Shown here: positions 59,180 to 64,000 of the stretch, piece by piece
Layout of the letters: each line of letters opens with the position of its first letter
Numbering within the stretch: position 1 is the first letter of the stretch
NCBI GenBank assembly: GCA_030267565.1
Contig: BRXU01000034.1
Span: 451,501 to 515,500 of the forward strand
DNA: 64,000 nucleotides
Direction: 5' to 3'
DNA from: Pleodorina starrii
Taxonomy: Eukaryota > Chlorophyta > Chlorophyceae > Chlamydomonadales > Volvocaceae
Position numbers and translations under genes: made by a program
Notes under the pieces: generated by a model
What the model was told of the DNA's origin: nothing
The model's input: the letters and a program-made list of their open reading frames with translations, nothing else
Database searches by the model: none

Positions 59180-62100
59180 TCACAGCGCCGCCACTGCCTG
59201 GCTGAGCACATCCACTGCCGAGGTGGCGCTCGCCAGTGCCTGAGCCGCGCGCGCCTCGTCCGCCGCCCGCCGGATGCGGTCTCGTTGGAGCGACCTGAAG
59301 TCCGGGGTGGCGTTGCGCTCGCGCGGCGGCAGAGCCTCCAGGGGGGCTCCCTCGGGCAGCACGCAGCTGCGCAGCGTGGAGCCGGCGATGACCCGGGAGA
59401 GCTGCCGGGCAGAACCAGGGGAGGAGGGGCCGGTGTGTGTGTGTGTTTGTGTGTGTGTCGGAATGCGGGAGGGCGGAGCCGGGGCACTCAGACACACGCG
59501 CGCACAGTCGTTGCCGTACTCGTAAGTGCAGTACAGTTCGTTATATAACCCCCAGGTTTGAACCAAGACTGCATCGAGGGAGATCCCTTGCATTTGAATG
59601 CACCCTAAGCCCAGCACAGCTGTATCTGTCGGCCCAAATGCAGAGCGGGACAAACAATGGCAAATCTGGCACAGCGAGCCACTTGCCGCATGACATCATC
59701 ATCATCATTGCCATTCTTCATCTTCAGGGGCGATACGACATCAATCGACCCACCAGTTTCACTGCTCGAACGTCGAGTGACAGCGCCGCCGCGGCCGCCG
59801 ATGGCGCCGGCGGCGCAGCCTCCCCTCCAGCTCCCGTCGCCGTCGCTGTCTCCTCAGCCCTCTCCCCAGCCTCCGCTTCCTCCTCCCCAACCACCGTTGC
59901 GCCGTCGGCAACGCCGCTGGCGCCAGCCTCCTCCTTCCCAGCTTCCGGGGCCGCAGCACTGCTCGTAGTTGCCGCCTCCGCCGCCGCCGCCGCCGCTGTC
60001 TCCGTCATCGTCGCCGGGGCCGCTGCCGCTGGCGACCCGGACGCCCGGAGCCAGGGGCTGAAGAGCGGGCTCTGGAGCAATTGCTCCGCAGCTTCCAACC
60101 GCAAGCGCTCCGCCTCCTCCTCCGAGTCCGCGTGCTGCCCCCGCCCCCGCCCCCGCTGCTGCCTCCCACCGGATCCCCGTTGGGGTTGGCGGCCTTTCCC
60201 CGCCTCGGCAGCGCCGCCCGACGGGCTCGCCGCCGCCGTTCCGGCGGCATCCTTGGCCGCGGCGGGTTCCGCCGCGCCGTTCGCCTCCCCGACGACCAGC
60301 GGCGGCCGCGGAGGCAGCACACTCAACCGCGCGATAACTGCGTACGGCAATACGACAATACGGTAATACGAGGCGATTTGTAGCGTAGCGCAAAACGTGG
60401 GAGACCCCAAGTGAAATTGGATGGTGGAACCGGCCGCCGGGTAGCCGGCTCGCGGTTTACCACCCCGGTGGGTCAACCAGTCGGCCCGCGGTTTGACACT
60501 TTTCAGCGTGGCGCGGCATCCATACCCATCTTGATTGCGCGGGCCGCGTCCGCGGCCCGGTGCGCTCCCCGCCCGTTACCTCTCCCGCATCGCACTCGCC
60601 TTCCCGCGGCCCTCACTGCGGCCTTCACTGCACCACCATCCCGCCTCCCGCCTTTCTTCCCAGCCGTGCCCAACCCGCCCTCGTCCACCCCCCTTCCCTT
60701 CCCTCCCGCCCTCCACTCACGCAGCGCCAGCCACTGCATCTCCAGGTGCCTCGCCCCCGACACGCCCAAGTTGATCGCCACCCAGTACCGCAGCTGAGAG
60801 GGCCGCCGGCTCAGAACCGACAGCAGCGCCGGAACCAGGCCCGCCTGGGGCCGGGGTCGGGGTTGGTGTCGGGGTTGGTGTCGGGATTCGTGTCGGGATT
60901 GGTGTCGGGATTGGGCTCCGGAAACGATCATCAAAACCCGACAGACAGGATCGACCCACATCCGACCCACTTCTGACGGACTGGACACGCTCCCGGGACC
61001 GACCGACCGACCCGTGGGTCTCTCACTCTCACCTTGAGCAGCTCCGTTCGCGCCCTGCACCTCGCCCGTCCCTCCAGCGCCGCATCCGCCGCCAGCTCCA
61101 TCGCAGTCAACCCCGCCACCCGCGTCGGGGCCCCTTGCTGCGCCCCATGACCGCCGCCCGGCCCGTGCCCGCCGCCCGCCGCCCTCCCGCCCGCCCCCAC
61201 GCCGCCCGCCAGCAGCGCCAGCAGGAACGCGCACGCGTCGCGGAGCGCGGCAGCGTTGGAGCTGCTCTGCAGTACATGTACGACGGCGGGCGCCAGCCCG
61301 GCGTCGAACAGGCCATCAATCAGGGCGTCCAACTCGCCGGGGGCTCCGCCGCCCTCGCGCTCCTCTCCCTCCTCATCATCCACCAGAGGTTCCCCTCCGA
61401 AGATGTTCATCCATTCGGTGAGGGTCTGGAAGGTAAGTGCGCGCAGGCGGTCGTCAGTGCTGCTCTCCAGCGCTCGCAGCAGCGCCGCCAGCAGCTCGGG
61501 GCCGGCGCCGGCCAGTGTGTCGCGGAGGGACGCGGGGGAGAGGGTGGCGAGCGCCAACAGGCCCAGCATCGCGAGCTGCGGCGTGGTGCTGAGGGGCAGC
61601 TGGCGGCCGCCGGTGGCGAAGACCTGCACGAAAAAGACCTGCGCCGGCAGAGGAAGGGGAGAGGGGAGGGGAGGGGCAGGGCGGGGGAGTGTGTGGGGTT
61701 TCGGGTGCAGCGTGGAGGAGGGGGCCAGGCGGTTGAGGGGATGGTGGGGGTCGAGTGGTGAACCTGGGGCGGATGGCTCAGCGGGGTGAGGCGGCTCGTG
61801 GTGCAGGCTGTGATATGCAGGCTTTGGGTGGAGGCTGTGCGTCGGATGGATGGATGGATGGATGGATGGATGGATGGATGGATGGATGGATGGGTCAACG
61901 GCTGTGAGGGGTTTCATGGTAGCCGGTGCTGCCTGCCCTGCTGCGTGGTACCCTCCTTGGGGGCCCAACTGACGGCGGGTTTGACCGTTGCAAGCACGGC
62001 TGCTGCGCAGGCGCCGGTGGTCTCTTCGAGAGGCATCGGTGTGGCTCCAGGGGCGAAAAGGGAGGCGGAGCTGCGGGACATGGAGACAGGCCCAGAAACT

Positions 62101-62571
62101 TGCCTGCGGCGTGAGCGCGACGCTCTGCGCGACCTCCTCGCTGAAAGACAGCAGCTGCGGCACCAAGCTCGAGAAGCCGGCCCGCAGCAGCAGGTTGCGT
62201 CCGTAGAAGCCGTTGGGTCCAGCCTCGAACAAGAATTTTGAGGCGTTGAGACCCCAATGGACTAGGGCATCGGCCGAGTCCGCCGGTTTCCGGGCCGCCT
62301 GCCAGAGCCCGGAAATGCACTGCGCAAAACTTATGTTTGCCGGGCAGCAGAAGCAGCCTCCTCGCCAACCAAGGGCGGCCATCTTCATTTCCCGTGATAG
62401 GGTGTTTGGCAGGCCGCGAAGCACCTGCTCCTCAGCTGGGTCACGAACACGACGGGCTAGGACTTGCTCCTCATGAGCTGGCGGCGGCGGGGCATCGCCG
62501 AACGGCTCCTCGGCTGCCGCGCCCGCTGCTGCCGCAGCCGGCGGGGTCCGCTGTGAGCGCGGTCTGGGCAT
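59180..62571 (-). CDS. Alpha-helical (armadillo-like?) protein of unknown function, 5 exons
   Basis: Exons: 62571-62104, 61638-61033, 60844-60721, 60337-59754, 59401-59180; 667 aa. I do not recognise the family. Residues 1-50 are Pro/Ala-rich. From ~75 on, leucine-rich amphipathic helices follow ([88 protein letters not shown]), suggestive of ARM/HEAT-type repeats. Acidic and Gly-rich loops lie near 300 and 350, and residues ~410-590 are low-complexity Ala/Glu/Gly. A helical tail ([18 protein letters not shown]) ends the protein. Intron 1 has a GC donor (CAG|GCAAGT); it is 465 bp, divisible by three and stop-free, so reading through it would give ~822 aa. Confidence 0.6.
60343..60370. repeat. 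8-bp TACGGCAA-type microsatellite at a 3' splice site
   Basis: TACGGCAA, TACGACAA, TACGGTAA and a partial TACG follow each other in the intron immediately before exon 4 of the minus-strand gene, supplying its acceptor (GCCGTACGCAG). Confidence 0.7.
60852..60917. repeat. 12-bp GGTGTCGGGATT-type tandem repeat in an intron
   Basis: Five to six 12-bp units such as GGTTGGTGTCGG, close to the exon 3 acceptor on the minus-strand gene. Confidence 0.8.
61848..61892. repeat. GGAT tetranucleotide microsatellite in intron 1
   Basis: Eleven or so GGAT units; on the gene strand it reads as Pro-Ser-Ile-His repeats if the intron is retained. Confidence 0.9.
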
Positions 62572-64000
62572 TTCGCTCAGTCCGCAGATATCAGACAGTA
62601 CTTGACAACGACTGTGTTATATGCCTGGCCGCTCCGTAAGCGTATACGTTTATTAGCTTTTTGTAAGTCCTTGCGACAAAACTCACGCCCAAATCTCGCG
62701 TATCGATACGCCCGCAATTATAAATTGTTGCTCATGAGTGTCTCAAGTTTGTAGTTATGGTAACTTGCCGTAGCCGAGCGGGCGCGCGCGTCCTGTACCG
62801 TCGACGCGTCTACTAGGAGTCGTACCGGAAGGCGACACACCCACACACTCAAACAACGATGGCAAGTGTTGCGTACACTATACCATTCCCACCATATATA
62901 GTGATCGTAGGCGTTGTCGTTATGACATCAGACAATAGCCAATAGCCATTTACATGTTGTACTGGCTGTACGCCAGTAACGTGTGTCCATGTGTTCCCCC
63001 CACAACGAACTCCGGTCAAGGGGCGCACATCACTCATATACCCACGAGGTGAAAGTATTCCCGCAGTATCGCACTTGGGAGCCCTCTGGATCTGTGCCGG
63101 GAGGATGCCGAGCTTGACCTTGTCCCAAGAGGTCATCACGTCCCGCGTTTCCCTTGCAAAGGGAACATCAACAGCCCGCAGAAGGGGCTCATTGAAGGGG
63201 CACTCCGTTAGAACGTGGAAATCATCCCTTACCTCGTCCCCGCCAAATACCCTGCAAAGTTCGCTCGGCACGCGGTTTACGCGGCCGCCGTGCGAACCGA
63301 GACACATTTAGGTTCCAATAGCCAAGACGGAATCGCGTCAGCGGCGTGTGATGCCTACAGTACGTGGACGTACACACTCCCAAATGGTCTAACCGCTTCT
63401 TAAGTTCTTATGCTCCTCGGGGGCGTATGCAACACCCATCCAGTTCAGGTAACGGCACGCCGTAACACCGGGCCTCCCCCGATCCCTTTCTGCCTCTGTA
63501 GGATCGGCGCGATTTGTGCTTCGAACCCCCATTTCCCCCGTCTCCTAATCAGCACATTCTTGTCCCCCGTCGGAGTCGAACCTCCATGTTAGTGTCATCG
63601 CTGCCACGCCTTTGTTCGTTGCCTACCCCTGGTTCCCATTGGTTCCCAAGGCTTTCCTAGATGGCATGTAGGCCTCAAACCTCCGCTCCGTACGACACCC
63701 AAGGCCTTGTCTGAACCACTGGACGCTCAAACAGCGTAACATAAGGTCAGGGGCCCATACGCAGTTCATTCAGTTAGAGCTTGCGCATTAACGCAAGGAC
63801 TCCCTTGCGCCCTGCACCACGAGAAGCCCGGTCCATAGCGTAGGCCGAGAGTTACTTTGTGCGCTCTTTCAGGGGCCCTGGGGCCCGCTGCGCTGCTCCG
63901 AAATGCATCTTGGGTTGTTCATCACAATCAGGACCGGACGGAGCACAAGCTGGGTTTGGCCCTCGCTCTTTGTATACTTTTGTTACCGGTAAATTGTAGC
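62572..64000. other. Right-end interval
   Basis: Contains the promoter of the minus-strand gene (62572-62848) and a retroelement tail (62849-63310). From 63311 to the window end I see only short frames, perhaps degraded upstream parts of the same element. Confidence 0.4.
62849..63310 (-). mobile_element. LINE-type retrotransposon remnant (C-terminal end of the reverse-transcriptase ORF)
   Basis: The minus-strand frame encodes RVPSELCRVFGGDE, then VRDDFHVLTECPFNEPLL. This has the Cys...H...C-P spacing of the zinc-binding tail found after the reverse transcriptase of LINE elements (C-x-C..E...H.L..CP). The stretch that follows (VMTSWDKVKLGILP) also resembles the end of such proteins. The first Cys pair is incomplete and no catalytic reverse-transcriptase motif is present in the window, so it is a fragment or a dead copy. 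Confidence 0.5.

Noticed and set aside
63552..63630. Possible tRNA on the minus strand (GGTTCGACTCC resembles a B box)
   Set aside because: The T-stem does not pair well and no matching 5' acceptor strand or D-arm is found.

Overview
The window looks like nuclear DNA of a volvocine green alga (Chlorophyceae, Chlamydomonas/Volvox relatives). The evidence is GC-rich coding sequence cut into short exons by many small GT-AG (and some GC-AG) introns, alanine/glycine-rich protein inserts, TGTAA-type polyadenylation signals, and protein families typical of these algae. I name no species. All exon joins below were worked out by hand from reading frame, splice-site sequence and family resemblance; no transcript data were available.

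Layout. (1) 1-12154 is one satellite/minisatellite array. Its unit is built from GGTCA pentamers plus a trinucleotide spacer, mainly 18 bp with 23-bp variants and higher-order repeats. It runs off the left edge and ends in an imperfect palindrome. (2) 12155-18618 holds an acetyl-CoA synthetase gene on the minus strand (12 exons), whose mini first exon encodes a perfect PTS2-type peroxisomal signal. (3) 18619-25915 holds an F-box-like/ankyrin-type repeat gene (minus) between two gene-poor stretches. (4) 25916-29508 is a divergent pair: TAF9 (minus) and a seven-exon peroxisomal NAD/adenine nucleotide carrier of the PXN/PMP47 type (plus). (5) 31542-33988 is an ADP-ribosylglycohydrolase-fold gene (minus) that lacks the metal-binding aspartates. 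(6) 34706-40326 is a very large HflX-type GTPase (minus). (7) 41980-47174 is a many-exon sulfotransferase-like gene (minus), one intron of which carries an 850-bp minisatellite next to a telomere-like tract. (8) 47602-51736 is a nine-exon SLC35F/EamA-type transporter (plus), divergent from the sulfotransferase. (9) 54298-56667 is a second F-box-like/ankyrin-type gene, related to the first (plus). (10) 59180-62571 is a five-exon alpha-helical protein of unknown function (minus). (11) 62849-63310 is the tail of a LINE-type retroelement (minus).

Functional links are limited. ACS with a PTS2 signal and the PXN-type carrier both point to the peroxisome (acetate activation and cofactor supply), but they lie 8 kb apart with two genes between them and the link is inferred. 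The other genes are ordinary single-function genes. The most unusual material is repetitive: the pentamer-based satellite, a dispersed 12-bp palindrome (GACCC-NN-GGGTC) present seven times, an 8-bp TACGGCAA-type repeat that coincides with splice sites, and the intronic minisatellite.
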